Positions 41,304 through 50,215 of a DNA stretch of 64,000 nt are shown here, in pieces. The DNA is taken from positions 1-64,000 of the forward strand of contig JAMFSI010000025.1 of the NCBI GenBank assembly GCA_026225215.1, read 5' to 3'. The notes beneath the pieces were generated by a model. It did not search any database, was not told the origin of the DNA, and saw nothing but the letters and a program-made list of their open reading frames with translations. The number at the start of each line of letters is the position of its first letter. The stretch's first letter is position 1. The DNA comes from Sphingomonas palustris. GTDB lineage: Bacteria > Pseudomonadota > Alphaproteobacteria > Sphingomonadales > Sphingomonadaceae. Both the position numbers and the translations under genes were made by a program.

Positions 41304-41489
41304 CGGGGGTATGCTGAGGCCGGGCTGCGAACGGCCACTTTCTGCGCTTCCGGGGCTCACGGCCCAAATGGCCGCTGCGCGCCGGTTCTCGAAAGCAGCC
41401 ATTCTCGCTCCGGCCTGAGCCAAATCTCAACACACCCCCACCATCCGCCAAGGTTCAGATATCCCGCAGCAGTAATAGCAGCGCCGTGT

Positions 41490-42191
41490 TTAAACCGCGT
41501 CTACCAGCACCAATTCCGCATCGTCGATCGCTTCCACCACGATCGCCGTTTCGCCGGTGATGGCGATGCCGTCACGGGGCTGCGCTTCCTGGCCGTTGAC
41601 GCGAATACGGCCCGTCGGCGCCACCAGATATTGGTGACGCATAGGATCGACCTGTTGCTCGATCCGCTGGCCCGCCGCCAAAGTCGCCGCCAGCACGTCG
41701 GCATCGGCGCGGATCGGCAAAATGCCGTCATCGGCGTTACCCTCGCCGCTGGCCAGGGTCACCCAGCGGCCGGCGCGAGTGCCGCGCGGAAATTCGCGCT
41801 GCCCCCAGCCCGGCTTCTCGCCGCTGCGATCAGGCTGAATCCAGATCTGAAACAGCGTGGTCGCCTCATCCTCGCGGTTGTATTCGGCGTGAACGATCCC
41901 GGTCCCCGCGCTCATCACCTGCACATCGCCTGCGCCGGTGCGGCCCTTGTTGCCCAGGCTGTCCTCGTGGGTGATCGCGCCGCTACGTACGAAGGTCACG
42001 ATCTCCATGTCCCGGTGCGGATGGGGATCGAAGCCGGTATGCGCGGCGATGGTGTCGTCATTCCATACCCGGATCGCACCCCAGCCCATGCGGTCGCGGT
42101 CGAGATAATTGGCGAAGCTGAAGTGGTGGCGGGCATCGAGCCAGCCGTGCTGGGCATGGCCAAGGCCAGCGAAGGGGCGGATGTCGATCAT
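41490..42191 (-). CDS. Pirin family protein
   Basis: The start at 42191 (MIDIRPFAGLGHAQHGWLDARHHFSF) is chosen over the track's 42263. The 233-residue bicupin has the pirin metal motif FDPHPHRDMEIVTFV (His cluster ~57-62) and further ligands in GTGIVHAEYNRE. Related bacterial proteins bind Fe or act as quercetin dioxygenases; in vivo roles vary. It is alone on the - strand, with 186 bp of non-coding sequence on its 3' side. Confidence 0.9.
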   Translation of the reverse strand: MIDIRPFAGLGHAQHGWLDARHHFSFANYLDRDRMGWGAIRVWNDDTIAAHTGFDPHPHRDMEIVTFVRSGAITHEDSLGNKGRTGAGDVQVMSAGTGIVHAEYNREDEATTLFQIWIQPDRSGEKPGWGQREFPRGTRAGRWVTLASGEGNADDGILPIRADADVLAATLAAGQRIEQQVDPMRHQYLVAPTGRIRVNGQEAQPRDGIAITGETAIVVEAIDDAELVLVDAV

Positions 42192-42319
42192 GGCTATTCT
42201 CACTTCGGCGGGGTGTTGCCGCCGGTAAGCGCTGCAAGTGGGATGCCTCCCTCGTAAATTCAAGCCGGCCGGTCAGTGGGAAGGTAGCGCCGTTCCCCGC
42301 TGGCAGGGTGAAACCACAC

Positions 42320-42592
42320 CTACACCCATTTCCCGCTTTCCTCCTCGCGAAATACTTCACCGGTTTTTTCCCAACCGGGCCCATCTGGAGTGCCTGCGGG
42401 CGTCCGGCGATATCGGCTCTCGAACAGCGCCGACAGCACCAGAACCGCGCCGAAGATGATCGGTCCGGCGCCGGGCTGTGCCAGCGGCGCCAGCAAGCCG
42501 GCGGCAAGATCGGGGCGGAATTGCAGCAACAGCCCGAACAGGATCAGCAGCACGCCGATAACGACGACGGCGGTGCGGCCCCAGCGGCTCAT
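42320..42592 (-). CDS. Small membrane protein
   Basis: This 90-residue protein has two hydrophobic segments (AVVVIGVLLILFGLLLQF and PIIFGAVLVLSALF) and a charged tail (WEKTGEVFREEESGKWV), typical of a small inner-membrane protein. It overlaps the YbjQ-family gene by 4 bp and is probably co-translated with it. I do not recognise a family or function. Confidence 0.7.
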   Translation of the reverse strand: MSRWGRTAVVVIGVLLILFGLLLQFRPDLAAGLLAPLAQPGAGPIIFGAVLVLSALFESRYRRTPAGTPDGPGWEKTGEVFREEESGKWV

Positions 42593-42909
42593 AGCGGTTC
42601 GATCCGCACCGCCGTGCCATAAGCGACCACTTCGCTCATGGTCTGGCCGATTTCTCCGGAATCGAAGCGCATCATCACCACCGCATCGGCGCCCATCGCG
42701 CTGGCATTGGCGACCAGCCGATCGACGGCATGGCGCCTGGTATCCTCAATCAGTGCAGTATATTCCTTGATCTCGCCGCCGCCCAGCGATCGCAGGCCGG
42801 CCATGAAATTGCCGCTAAGCCCGCGGCTACGCACGACGACGCCGAATACCTGACCCAGGGTTTGGGTAATCCGGTGCCCGACCAGACCTTCCGTCGTGGC
42901 TACAATCAT
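42589..42909 (-). CDS. YbjQ/UPF0145 family protein
   Basis: This 106-residue protein has the full YbjQ family pattern: a MIVATTE start, GQVFGVVVRSRGL, EYTALIEDTRRHAVDRLV and GADAVVMMRFDSGEI. Members form pentameric rings and are loosely linked to metal binding; the function is not established. It is the first gene of a two-gene unit with the small membrane protein. Confidence 0.92.
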   Translation of the reverse strand: MIVATTEGLVGHRITQTLGQVFGVVVRSRGLSGNFMAGLRSLGGGEIKEYTALIEDTRRHAVDRLVANASAMGADAVVMMRFDSGEIGQTMSEVVAYGTAVRIEPL

Positions 42910-43010
42910 CTTGGCCTCCTCCGCTGTCGTTCAGCCTACATTAGCCTTGGGCATGGTCTGAGGCCAGTCCTGTGCGGGCCGATGGCGGTTGGTCCGTGAT
43001 GGCGACCGTC

Positions 43011-43052
43011 TTGCCAATGATGAATTGACAGATGATATAACATTACATTACC
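43011..43052 (+). promoter_or_regulatory. AT-rich promoter/operator region before second TonB receptor
   Basis: An AT-rich patch holds TTGCCA (43011-43016), TTGACA (43025-43030) and TATAAC (43036-43041). The reverse complement of the patch includes TGTAATGTTATATCA, which recalls Zur-type operator half sites (GTAATGTTATA). It lies 125 bp upstream of the receptor start. Promoter and operator assignment is inference only. Confidence 0.3.
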
Positions 43053-43174
43053 AAGGGCGCGTAACGAGAAAGCTGGATGCGTTCCAGTCGGCAGTCGATT
43101 GGCCGACCGGAAGCAAACCAGGCCCGGGTGCCGGCGCGGCAGGGGATATTCAAACTGTATTTTAAAGGTTTTTC

Positions 43175-45445
43175 ATGCGCGCCTCATTATTGAAATCATC
43201 GGCGCTGACGCTGGTCGTGCTCACTTCCGCTCCGGCCATTGCCCAGGATGCCCCGACCGCAGCCGCCGATCCCACGGCTTCCGCACCCGTGCCGGCTGCG
43301 CGCGCGTCTTCGAGGAAGACTCCGGCCCCTTCGGGTCGTGCCGGCTCGGAAATCGTGGTAACGGCTAGGCGGCTCAATGAGGCGCGCGAAAGCATCAAGC
43401 CCAGCCTCGGTGCCTCTACCTACACGCTGACCAATCAGGCCATTCAGAACCTGCCCGGCAGTGACAACCAGCCGATCCAGGATATCATCCTGCAGATGCC
43501 CGGCGTCAGCCAGGACCAGTTCGGCCAGTTCCACGTCCGCGACGAGCACAATGGCGTGCAATATCGTCTCAATGGTGTGATCCTGCCCGAGAGTATCGCC
43601 GTTTTCGGCCAGACGCTCAGCCCGCGCCTGATCGAGCGCATGGACCTGGTCACCGGCACGCTGCCTGCGCAATATGGGCTGCGCAGCGCCGGCATCATCG
43701 ATATCACCACCAAATCCGGGCTGAAGGATGAATCGACCTTCAGCCTGTACGGCGGCAGCCACGATACGATCGAGCCTAGCGCGCAGCTGAGCGGCAGCTC
43801 CGGTGGCACCACCTGGTTCGCCTCGGGCGATTACAAGCACAGTGATCTCGGCATCGACAACGTCAACGGCAATACCAAGGCCATTCACGACAAGACCGAT
43901 CAATTCAGCAGCTTTGGCTATATCGACCATATCCTCGGGCCGAACGACCGCATCGCCTTTACCGGCGGCTATTCCAACCAACACTACCAGATCCCCAATC
44001 CCACCGGGCTGGTTGGCGCGCAGACTGACGTCAACAGCAACCCGCTGTCGGTCGGTGGCGTCACCAAATATCCCAGCGAGCAATTGAACGAGCAGCAGTT
44101 GCAGACCTTCGGCTTCGGCGCGATCAGCCTGTTGCACAGCGCCGGGGCGTTCTCGTTCCAGGGCTCGGTCTTCGGGCGGCTGGCAACGCTCGACTATCAC
44201 CCCGACTATATCGGCGAATTGCTGTTCAACGGGCAGGCACAGGATGCCAGCAAGAAGGATGTCTCCTTCGGCACCCAGTTCGACAGCGTCTACAAGCTTA
44301 GCGATCGTCACACGCTGCGCGCCGGCCTGTACTTCGAGGACGCGCGCTCCAAGAGCTATACTAACACCAATGTGTTCCCGACCACCGGCGATGTCTGCGA
44401 TCCGTCCGGCATAAACTGCGTGCAGGGACCGATCGCTGCCAACGCCCAGCCGGAATCGCTGATTTACCAAAGCGACGTCACGCAGCGTACTTACAGCGCT
44501 TATCTGCAGGACGAATGGCATGTGCTCGATCACGTCGTGCTCAATTACGGCGCGCGCTTCGACGAGAACGACGGCGTGCGCAACGAGCGCCAACTCAGCC
44601 CGCGCGTCAACATGGTGTGGACGCCGCCCGCTACCGGATTGACATTCCACGCCGGCTACGCCCGCTATTTCTCGCCGGCGCCGTTCGAACTGGTGGCCAG
44701 CGCCAACCTCGCCCAAGTCTTCAACACAACCGCCTCGCCCAGCATCCGCACCGACAATCTCGCTTATGCCCAGCGCGAGAATTATTGGGATGCCGGCTTT
44801 CAGGAGAAGATCGGCCACTTCACGCTCGGGCTCGACGGCTATTTCCGCCGCTCGACGCATCTGGTCGATGAAGGTCAGTTCGGCGCCCCGATCATCCTGA
44901 CCCCGTTCAATTACGCCAAGGGCCGGATCATGGGCAGCGAGCTGAGCCTCAACTTCGCCCGCGGCGGTTTCAGCGCCTATGGCAACATTGCTTACGAAAA
45001 GGCGCAAGGCACCCAGATCGACTCCAACCAGTATAATTTCACCGCCGCCGACCTGGCTTACATCTCCACTCACTACATCTATCTCGACCACAACCAGACC
45101 TGGACCGGTTCGGGCGGCGCTTCTTACAAATGGAGCAGCGGCGCGCTGGCCAACTCGCGGATCAGCGCCGACATGGTATTCGGCTCGGGCCTGCGCAGCG
45201 AACTCGACCTGCCTGCCGGCAGTGCCTACCCCGATATTCCCAATGGCGCTTCGTTGCCCGATTATGTGACCTTCAATCTCTCGGTCGGCCATAAGTTCGG
45301 AAAAAGCGGCTTCGATGTGCGCGTCGACGTCGAGAACTTGTTCGACAAGATCTACGAAATTCGCGACGGCACCGGTGTGGGGGTCGGGGCGCCCTCGTTC
45401 GGGCCGCGGCGCGGGTTTTTCCTGGGAATTTCCAAGACTATTTAG
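43175..45445 (+). CDS. TonB-dependent outer-membrane receptor
   Basis: This 756-residue receptor has a signal peptide (LVVLTSAPAIAQDAP), a TonB box near EIVVTARR (~residue 60), and a plug domain with NLPGSDNQPIQDIILQMPGV and LRSAGIIDITTKSG. A 22-strand-type barrel follows, with loops rich in Tyr/Asp/Asn. It ends FFLGISKTI rather than the common terminal Phe. AAAGG precedes the ATG. It differs clearly from the receptor at 477-3344. No substrate-processing gene adjoins it, and the substrate is unknown. Confidence 0.92.
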   Translation: MRASLLKSSALTLVVLTSAPAIAQDAPTAAADPTASAPVPAARASSRKTPAPSGRAGSEIVVTARRLNEARESIKPSLGASTYTLTNQAIQNLPGSDNQPIQDIILQMPGVSQDQFGQFHVRDEHNGVQYRLNGVILPESIAVFGQTLSPRLIERMDLVTGTLPAQYGLRSAGIIDITTKSGLKDESTFSLYGGSHDTIEPSAQLSGSSGGTTWFASGDYKHSDLGIDNVNGNTKAIHDKTDQFSSFGYIDHILGPNDRIAFTGGYSNQHYQIPNPTGLVGAQTDVNSNPLSVGGVTKYPSEQLNEQQLQTFGFGAISLLHSAGAFSFQGSVFGRLATLDYHPDYIGELLFNGQAQDASKKDVSFGTQFDSVYKLSDRHTLRAGLYFEDARSKSYTNTNVFPTTGDVCDPSGINCVQGPIAANAQPESLIYQSDVTQRTYSAYLQDEWHVLDHVVLNYGARFDENDGVRNERQLSPRVNMVWTPPATGLTFHAGYARYFSPAPFELVASANLAQVFNTTASPSIRTDNLAYAQRENYWDAGFQEKIGHFTLGLDGYFRRSTHLVDEGQFGAPIILTPFNYAKGRIMGSELSLNFARGGFSAYGNIAYEKAQGTQIDSNQYNFTAADLAYISTHYIYLDHNQTWTGSGGASYKWSSGALANSRISADMVFGSGLRSELDLPAGSAYPDIPNGASLPDYVTFNLSVGHKFGKSGFDVRVDVENLFDKIYEIRDGTGVGVGAPSFGPRRGFFLGISKTI

Positions 45446-45475
45446 GGCTTTTGAGTAGGTTGAGAAGGCTAAGGT

Positions 45476-45495
45476 ACGAGGGGCAAACCCCTCGT
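45476..45495 (+). terminator. Hairpin after second TonB receptor
   Basis: ACGAGGGG / CCCCTCGT with loop CAAA lies 31 bp after the receptor stop. A T-rich stretch (cattttgtttt) follows 9 bases later. It is a plausible rho-independent terminator. Confidence 0.55.
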
Positions 45496-45644
45496 GCTCC
45501 CCGTCATTTTGTTTTGCTCAACCGATTGGCGTTGCGCCGGTGGCAAAGTGGTAATCGGGCTGTATTCCTTGAAGGCTTACCGCAAGAATGTCAGAAATTG
45601 GGTGGTTACCCGAGTTTCCTCCCAAACGTCGTCCCGGACTTGAT

Positions 45645-45860
45645 CCCATAGGCGTTAAAATACAGTCATGGGACCGCTTGCGGTGCGCGAGGATCCACCA
45701 CCCCCCGCCCCCTCCTCCAAAGAGGAGGGGGAGTGAACAGCGCAATATCCGCAGCGGACGCCGCTAAAGCCCCCTCCTCTTCAGAGGAGGGGGTTGGGGG
45801 TGGTGGCGGTTCACGCAAACATGTCCCGCCAGCCAATAAGCCTATCTTAACGCCTATGGG
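45645..45860. repeat. Nested inverted-repeat element
   Basis: The outer arms CCCATAGGCGTTAA (45645-45658) and TTAACGCCTATGGG (45847-45860) are perfect complements. Inside are two GC hairpins, CCCCCTCCTC/GAGGAGGGGG (45708-45731) and CCCCCTCCTCT/AGAGGAGGGGG (45770-45793). These also pair with each other as a larger repeat (45696-45718 with 45784-45806). It is non-coding and mobile-element-like in form. Confidence 0.65.
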
Positions 45861-46145
45861 GACTTGATCCGGGACCGGGCTTCTTTTGTTGTGTCGCAAA
45901 CTTCGTCGTTAAGATGAACGCCTGGCCCCGGGTCAAGCCCCGGGAGACGGAACGGTTTTGTACGTCCTCTATTATGTCGTTAGTGACGGGACGGCATCGA
46001 AATTTGATGACATATACTTTGAAAAGTAACGTCAGTTCAGTGTACCCTCAATGATATTACCTGCAGGAAGAGCCGTCCAGAAAAGGTGGGGGCTCAGCCT
46101 GTTCGGAATTGACGCGAGGCATGGTAACGCGAAAAGGGGAACAGG

Positions 46146-46478
46146 ATGAGCCAGAATATTCGGTTCCGGATTGGCGGGCTGATCAGCCTGATCGTTTCGG
46201 TTGGTTTCGGCTGGTTCTTTATCTGGCAGCCGTTACAGCAGGCCCAGCATCACGTCGCGACGGTCCAATATAGCATAAAGGCTTTTGTCGCCGTACCCGC
46301 CTTAGCCGTAAGCGGGTTGTTTCTGCTGCTGTTTGGCGACACCGTGCCGTATCGCAATGTCGAGAAAAAGACTCCTACCGCTGCTGGCTGGATATTGTTC
46401 CTCGTCATCGCAGCAGCAAGCGGCCTGAGCTTCTGGTGGTTTAAGGCGCAATTCGCCGCGCTTGGCTATTCGGAATAG
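46146..46478 (+). CDS. Small hypothetical membrane protein
   Basis: This 110-residue protein has three hydrophobic stretches (ISLIVSVGFGWFFIW, AVPALAVSGLFLLLFGD, WILFLVIAAASGLSFWWF) and little soluble sequence. An AAGGGGAACAGG ribosome-binding region precedes the ATG. It resembles small uncharacterised inner-membrane proteins. It lies between the repeat-rich gap and the convergent zapE gene. The function is unknown. Confidence 0.65.
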   Translation: MSQNIRFRIGGLISLIVSVGFGWFFIWQPLQQAQHHVATVQYSIKAFVAVPALAVSGLFLLLFGDTVPYRNVEKKTPTAAGWILFLVIAAASGLSFWWFKAQFAALGYSE

Positions 46479-46538
46479 GATCGTCCCCGTTTCCGGCAAG
46501 CCGTCATAAAATCTGCAAATCCGCGCCTGACGGATTGC

Positions 46539-47657
46539 TCAGTCACCGCCGTGCCCGAGCGCCAGATAATCCTGGCTTTGCATTTCGAGCAGCCGGCTGA
46601 TCGTGCGGTCGAATTCGAAGCGCCCATCGCCTTTTTCATAGAGTTCTTCGGGCGCGGCAGCGGCGGTGGCGAAGAGCTTCACCTTGTTCTCGTACAGCGT
46701 GTCGATCAGCGTGATGAAGCGCATCGCCTCATTGCGATTTTCGGGGCTCATGACGGGAATCCCGACCAGGATCACGGTATGGTAAGCATGGGCGACGGCG
46801 AGGTAATCGGAAGCGCCGCGATTTTCGCCGCAGAGCCGTTTGAAGCTGAAGACCGCAACGCCCTTGAGGCTCTTGGGCACATGCAACTTGCGGCCGCCGC
46901 CGAGATCGAGATCGGCCGAGGGGACATTCGCCGAATCCTCGGGATTGTAGTCGGTCAGGCGGAAGAAGGCCTCGCGCACCTTCGCCGTGGCGGCATCGCC
47001 AAGCGGCGTGTGCCAGGTTGCCAATCCCTTGATGCGGTCCAGCCGGTAGTCGGTGGGGCCGTTCAACGGCACGACATCGAGTTCGCGTTCGATCAGCGCG
47101 ATGAAGGGCAGGAAATGCTCGCGGTTGAGCCCATCCTTGTACAGTTCCGACGGCGCGCGGTTCGAGGTGGTGACGACGGTGACGCCATGGTCGAGGATCA
47201 GCGCGGTGAACAGCCGGCTCATGATCATGGCGTCGGCGGAATTGTTGACCACCATTTCGTCGAAGGCGAGCACGCGCACGCCATCGGCCAGCGCCGCGGC
47301 GACTTGCGGGATCGGATCGCCGGTCTCCAGTTTGCGCACCTCGCGCATGCGGGCGTGAACCTCGAGCATGAAGGCGTGGAAATGAACGCGGCGCTTCTCT
47401 TTGATCGCCAACGCATCGTGGAACAGGTCCATCAGCATCGACTTGCCGCGCCCGACCCCGCCCCACATATATATGCCGCGCGGTCTGGGCGCCGGCTTGC
47501 GCCCGAGCAGCTTGCCGAGGAAACCGCCGCCCGCCGGCGCTTTCACCAGCTCGCCGCGCAGCGCGGCCAGCCGTCGCGCCGCAGCAGCCTGCTCGGGGTC
47601 GGGGCGCAGTTCACCCGCGGCGACAAGCTGGTCGTAGCGCGACACGATCTCGCTCAT
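46539..47657 (-). CDS. zapE: Cell division protein ZapE (AFG1-like ATPase)
   Basis: This 372-residue AAA-type ATPase has Walker A GGVGRGKSMLMDLF (~67-79), HFHAFM-type motif (RVHFHAFMLEVHARM), Walker B VLAFDEMVVNN, and FLPFIALIERELDV, all typical of AFG1/ZapE. The E. coli protein modulates FtsZ assembly; AFG1 relatives act in protein quality control. It overlaps the thioesterase gene by 4 bp and follows sdhB on the same strand, echoing the usual sdh-zapE neighbourhood in alphaproteobacteria. Confidence 0.93.
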   Translation of the reverse strand: MSEIVSRYDQLVAAGELRPDPEQAAAARRLAALRGELVKAPAGGGFLGKLLGRKPAPRPRGIYMWGGVGRGKSMLMDLFHDALAIKEKRRVHFHAFMLEVHARMREVRKLETGDPIPQVAAALADGVRVLAFDEMVVNNSADAMIMSRLFTALILDHGVTVVTTSNRAPSELYKDGLNREHFLPFIALIERELDVVPLNGPTDYRLDRIKGLATWHTPLGDAATAKVREAFFRLTDYNPEDSANVPSADLDLGGGRKLHVPKSLKGVAVFSFKRLCGENRGASDYLAVAHAYHTVILVGIPVMSPENRNEAMRFITLIDTLYENKVKLFATAAAAPEELYEKGDGRFEFDRTISRLLEMQSQDYLALGHGGD

Positions 47658-48124
47658 GGTTTCACGGGGTTCGATGGCTTGCGAATCGTGGCGGTGAAGG
47701 AGGAGACGAGGTCGTCATCCTGCACTACCAGCCCACGCAGGAAGCCCATGCGATGCGTTTCGCGCAGCACTTCCACCACCGCGTCGAGGGGCCGGGTGGC
47801 GTCGCCGCCGCCGATGAACTGGGTTTGCATGTCGAGCGTGACCGAGCCTGCCACCGGCACATCGCGCAACAGATACATCGCCGCGAATAGTGCCACGTCG
47901 ATCAACCCCAGCGTCACCCCGCCATGAATGCGACCGGCGGAATTGACATGGTGCTCGCGCGGGGTGAGGCGGACCCGGCAATGGCTATCGCCTTCGGCGC
48001 GGATGATCAGTTCGCCCAACACCGCGCGATTGTAGCGGGTGGCATCGGACAGCTCATAGCGATTCCAGCCCGGATGATCGGGGTGTGGTTCGCAGATGAA
48101 ATGGGCGGCTGCTTCGCTTGTCAT
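47654..48124 (-). CDS. PaaI-family hotdog thioesterase
   Basis: This 156-residue hotdog-fold protein has the motif HHVNSAGRIHGGVTLGLIDVALFAA (compare the family HxxxGxxHGG-D/E pattern) and SVTLDMQTQFIGGG. It hydrolyses acyl-CoA thioesters; the chain type is unknown. It is translationally coupled to zapE by a 4-bp overlap and lies 151 bp after sdhB, with a repeat element in between. Confidence 0.88.
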   Translation of the reverse strand: MTSEAAAHFICEPHPDHPGWNRYELSDATRYNRAVLGELIIRAEGDSHCRVRLTPREHHVNSAGRIHGGVTLGLIDVALFAAMYLLRDVPVAGSVTLDMQTQFIGGGDATRPLDAVVEVLRETHRMGFLRGLVVQDDDLVSSFTATIRKPSNPVKP

Positions 48125-48159
48125 GGCTGGCTGTGGAAAAAGCGATCTATGATCCGCCT

Positions 48160-48247
48160 CCGTCTACCCTGAGCTTGTCGAAGGGCTGCTTTTCTCTCCA
48201 TGCGGGAAAAGAAAAAGCAATCCTTCGACAAGCTCAGGACGGACGGG
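48160..48247. repeat. Paired inverted repeat (cctgagcttgtcgaagg family), copy 1
   Basis: The left arm with ccctgagcttgtcgaagg and right arm with ccttcgacaagctcagg are complementary over more than 20 bp. They are separated by an A/T-rich purine/pyrimidine centre. The same pair in the same order occurs at 54918-55010. It may end transcription of sdhB on the - strand. Confidence 0.75.
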
Positions 48248-48275
48248 GTTGGGGAGTGGACGACGACTGGTCGTG

Positions 48276-49058
48276 TCAGACCGCGCGCTCCGCCTGCATC
48301 TTCTTGATTTCGGCAATGGCACGTGCTGGCGACAGGCCCTTGGGGCAGACATTGGCGCAATTCATGATGGTGTGGCAGCGATAGAGGCGGAACGGATCTT
48401 CCAGCTCATCGAGGCGTTCGCCGGTCATTTCGTCGCGGCTGTCGGCCAGCCAGCGATAGGCCTGGAGCAGGATCGCCGGGCCGAGGAACTTGTCCGAATT
48501 CCACCAATAGCTCGGGCACGAGGTCGAGCAACAGGCGCAGAGGATGCATTCGTAGAGCCCGTCGAGCTTTTCGCGCTGTTCGGGCGATTGCAGCCGTTCC
48601 TTGCCCGAAGGCGTGGTCGAAACGGTCTGCAGCCACGGCCGGATCGAGGCATATTGCGCATAGAAATGGGTGAAATCGGGGACGAGATCCTTGATCACTC
48701 CCATATGCGGCAGCGGGGTGATGCGGATGTCGCCCTTGAGATCCTCGATCGCGGTAGTGCAGGCCAGGCCGTTGCGGCCGTTGATATTCATCGCGCAGGA
48801 GCCGCAGATACCCTCGCGGCACGAGCGGCGGAAGGTCAGCGTCGCGTCCTGCTCGGTCTTCATCGTGATCAGCGCGTCCAGCACCATCGGTCCGCATTTA
48901 TCGAGATCGATCTCGAAAGTATCGTAGCGGGGATTTTCACCACTATCGGGGTCATAGCGATAGACGGTGAATTTCTTTACCTTCGTGGCGCCCGAAGCCT
49001 TGTGAACCCGGCCCTTGCCGGTGATCTTGCTGATGGCGTTAGGGAAGAAATCGGCCAT
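48276..49058 (-). CDS. sdhB: Succinate dehydrogenase iron-sulfur subunit
   Basis: This 260-residue protein carries three clusters: 2Fe-2S ([21 protein letters not shown], ~77-97), 4Fe-4S ([11 protein letters not shown]) and 3Fe-4S ([14 protein letters not shown]). It passes electrons from the SdhA flavin to quinone at the inner membrane. It is alone here: sdhC, sdhD and sdhA are not next to it, and the upstream side is occupied by a divergent K+ channel gene. The rest of the complex must lie elsewhere. Confidence 0.97.
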   Translation of the reverse strand: MADFFPNAISKITGKGRVHKASGATKVKKFTVYRYDPDSGENPRYDTFEIDLDKCGPMVLDALITMKTEQDATLTFRRSCREGICGSCAMNINGRNGLACTTAIEDLKGDIRITPLPHMGVIKDLVPDFTHFYAQYASIRPWLQTVSTTPSGKERLQSPEQREKLDGLYECILCACCSTSCPSYWWNSDKFLGPAILLQAYRWLADSRDEMTGERLDELEDPFRLYRCHTIMNCANVCPKGLSPARAIAEIKKMQAERAV

Positions 49059-49152
49059 GTGCGGTTCCTGGCGTTACGGCGCGCGCGCCCTGCATGCCCC
49101 ATCTAACGATTCGGTCGCCGGGAGCAAGAGGGTAGGGGTGCTTTAGGGTGTG

Positions 49153-49173
49153 ATCCGAAACTTCGTTTCCGAT
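49153..49173. repeat. ATCCGAAAC-type imperfect palindrome
   Basis: ATCCGAAAC TTC GTTTCCGAT is a near copy (one mismatch in the stem) of the palindrome at 7474-7494. It lies in the divergent sdhB/K+ channel promoter region, so it is unlikely to be a simple terminator here. Confidence 0.4.
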
Positions 49174-49248
49174 AGACTCTCAGGCATAGCCCGGAAATGT
49201 ACCGACTCATACTTGCCGTCAGGGGGGCTGCACGTTTAGCTAGCAGGC

Positions 49249-50190
49249 ATGGCCGTATCCACCGATCCCGCTCCGCAAGAACCAACCGAGCCGGATTATC
49301 CGCCGGTGCCATCGCTGATTTCGATGATCCATCATGGCAAATTGCGGGTGCGCGCGGTGGGGCTGCCCGGAGGGTTCTCGCTCGACATCTATCATCGCTT
49401 GATGGCGCTGAGCTGGAAGGCGCTGGGGGCATTGTTCATCGGCTTGTTCCTGATGTTCAATCTGGTCTTTGCCGAACTCTACATGGTCGATCAGACCGGG
49501 CTCGCCACCTCGCATGACGTGCTGAAAATGCCGGTGTTCTGGCGGGATTTCTTCTTCAGCGTGCATACCGTGGCGACGATCGGCTATGGCAATGTCTATC
49601 CGGTGTCGCTGTGGGCCAATGTCGTGGTGGTGGTGGAGATCACCCTGGGGCTGATCTATTTCGCCCTCTCCACCGGCATTGCCTTTGCCCGGTTTTCGCG
49701 GCCGACGGCGCGCTTTGTGTTCAGCCATCGCGCGGTGGTCCGCGATGTCGACGGCGTGCCGACATTCATGCTGCGCGCGGCCAACCAGCGGCACAATGTG
49801 GTCTATTCGGCGCAGGCTCAATTGACCGTGCTGGTCGATGCCGACGTTGCCGGGGTGCGGATGCGGCGCTTCATCGATCTGCCTTTGGTGCGCAAGAGCA
49901 ATCCGGTGTTCGCGCTGACCTGGACGATCATGCATCCGATCATCGATGACAGTCCGCTGCGCCGCTGGCTGGACGGGGACAAGGAGAGCCTGGGTGAAGA
50001 GATCGTCGTCATCCTGTCGGGCGTCGATGAGGTCAGTGGACAAGTTATCCATGACCGCTGGAACTATGTCCCCGAGGATGTTCATCGGGACGCTCGGTTT
50101 GTCGATATCGTAAGCTCTACGCCCGACGGCACGCGCACCGTCGATTACAGCCGGTTTCATGACGTGCTGGGTGGCCAGAATATCGTTTAG
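49249..50190 (+). CDS. Inward-rectifier potassium channel (KirBac type)
   Basis: This 313-residue channel has an amphipathic slide helix and TM1 (ALGALFIGLFLMFNLVFAELY), then the pore loop with selectivity filter TVATIGYGNVYP (~113), and TM2 (ANVVVVVEITLGLIYFALSTGIAFARF). A C-terminal immunoglobulin-like cytoplasmic domain follows (RPTARFVFSHRAVVRDVDGVPT...). It forms a tetrameric K+ channel in the inner membrane. An SDR gene follows 25 bp downstream, probably co-transcribed. Confidence 0.93.
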   Translation: MAVSTDPAPQEPTEPDYPPVPSLISMIHHGKLRVRAVGLPGGFSLDIYHRLMALSWKALGALFIGLFLMFNLVFAELYMVDQTGLATSHDVLKMPVFWRDFFFSVHTVATIGYGNVYPVSLWANVVVVVEITLGLIYFALSTGIAFARFSRPTARFVFSHRAVVRDVDGVPTFMLRAANQRHNVVYSAQAQLTVLVDADVAGVRMRRFIDLPLVRKSNPVFALTWTIMHPIIDDSPLRRWLDGDKESLGEEIVVILSGVDEVSGQVIHDRWNYVPEDVHRDARFVDIVSSTPDGTRTVDYSRFHDVLGGQNIV

Positions 50191-50215
50191 AGAAAAATTC
50201 GAAAGGGAGTTGAGA

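Larger units (their letters stand above)
45446..46145. other. 700-bp repeat-rich intergenic region
   Basis: No gene is supported here; ORFs of 66-77 aa are low-complexity or repeat-derived. It contains a hairpin after the receptor gene (45476-45495), a nested inverted-repeat element (45645-45860), and a GC-palindromic stretch ccccgggtcaagccccggg near 45930. From ~45990 to 46140 there is lower-GC sequence that likely includes the promoter of the small membrane protein at 46146. Confidence 0.5.

Noticed and set aside
43196-45292. 698-aa - strand ORF opposite the second TonB receptor
   Set aside because: Shadow frame with no family motif; the receptor has signal peptide, plug and barrel.
45451-45899. 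Small ORFs in the repeat-rich gap
   Set aside because: Their translations are dominated by the inverted repeats (Pro/Gly/Arg runs).
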